DNA of 5,292 nucleotides from Anaerolineaceae bacterium. Lineage in GTDB: Bacteria > Planctomycetota > Phycisphaerae > FEN-1346 > JAACEH01. The position numbers were made by a program, and so were the translations under genes. Numbering within the stretch: position 1 is the first letter of the stretch; every line of letters begins with the position of its first letter. Under the pieces are notes generated by a model that saw only the letters and a list, made by a program, of their open reading frames with translations, was not told where the DNA came from and did no database searches. The stretch lies in contig JAACEH010000149.1 of the NCBI GenBank assembly GCA_011682595.1, forward strand, positions 1 through 5,292, given 5' to 3'. Positions 5,140 to 5,292 of the stretch are shown here, piece after piece.

Positions 5140-5292
5140 TCAGCAGCCCGAAGCCAGCACCCGGCGGACCTCCCGGCAGTCGCGGCCGATCTGCCCGGAA
5201 AGGGCCTGGGCGTCGGCAAAAGTCTTCTGGTCGCGTATCCGCTCGCAGAACTGCAGGCCCACCTCCTGGCCGTAGACCTGGCCCTCGAAGTC
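5140..5292 (-). CDS. ribF: RibF C-terminus (riboflavin kinase/FAD synthetase), cut by the window edge
   Basis: RibF phosphorylates riboflavin to FMN and adenylates FMN to FAD in the cytoplasm. Only the last 50 codons and a TGA stop are in the window; the reading frame enters at base 5292. The visible peptide begins DFEGQVYGQEVGLQFCERIRD and goes on through QKTFADAQALSGQIGRDCREVRRVL. This matches the end of the riboflavin kinase domain, where family members read (D/N)F-x-GD-(L/I)-YG-x-x-(L/I/V)-x-V-x-F-x-x-(R/K)-(L/I)-R-(D/E)-x-x-x-F, then a helix with L-x-x-Q-I-x-x-D. The N-terminal FAD synthetase part and catalytic residues are outside the window, so intactness cannot be judged. The gene is on the same strand as nfu, with 147 bases and a promoter between. 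FMN and FAD supply has a loose link with the redox genes downstream. Confidence 0.8.
   Translation of the reverse strand, partial: DFEGQVYGQEVGLQFCERIRDQKTFADAQALSGQIGRDCREVRRVLASGC

Overview
The window is GC-rich bacterial chromosomal DNA holding seven complete protein-coding genes and the 3' end of an eighth. Only the first gene is on the + strand. No tRNA, rRNA, CRISPR array, insertion sequence or phage gene is visible. The organism is most likely an anaerobic or microaerophilic bacterium that makes meso-diaminopimelate. The gene mix (DapF, a 6-phospho-3-hexuloisomerase, a clostridial-type 2[4Fe-4S] ferredoxin, a short Nfu protein, an NrnA-like DHH phosphoesterase and an orphan TIM-barrel protein) and the palindromes between genes recall Planctomycetota, perhaps Phycisphaerae. 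That placement is an inference from style, not from a marker gene.

Layout, left to right. 1-145: non-coding upstream region with an extended -10 promoter (96-104) for dapF. 146-988 (+): dapF, diaminopimelate epimerase. 989-1099: short convergent gap containing a palindrome. 1100-1906 (-): a TIM-barrel protein distantly like aldo/keto reductases, function unknown. 1907-2107: gap with a clear rho-independent terminator (2001-2031) for the genes to its right. 2108-2665 (-): 6-phospho-3-hexuloisomerase. It overlaps by four bases (ATGA) the upstream peroxiredoxin gene at 2662-3162 (-). 3163-3363: spacer with two tight hairpins. 3364-4365 (-): DHH/DHHA1 phosphoesterase of the NrnA type. 4366-4543: gap with a putative nrnA promoter and a putative ferredoxin terminator. 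4544-4717 (-): 2[4Fe-4S] ferredoxin with a GTG start. 4768-4992 (-): Nfu/NifU C-terminal-domain protein. 4993-5139: gap with a good sigma-70-type promoter. 5140-5292 (-): last 50 codons of ribF.

How the genes fit together. nfu and fdx form a two-gene iron-sulfur unit: a cluster carrier followed by a protein that needs two clusters, with a promoter in front and a likely terminator behind. The peroxiredoxin and hexuloisomerase genes are translationally coupled, which joins peroxide or thiol defence to the formaldehyde/ribulose-monophosphate branch of sugar phosphate metabolism. dapF and the TIM-barrel gene appear to be separate transcription units. I see no defence or mobile system. The least explained items are the TIM-barrel protein, the hexuloisomerase-peroxiredoxin coupling, and the intergenic palindromes.
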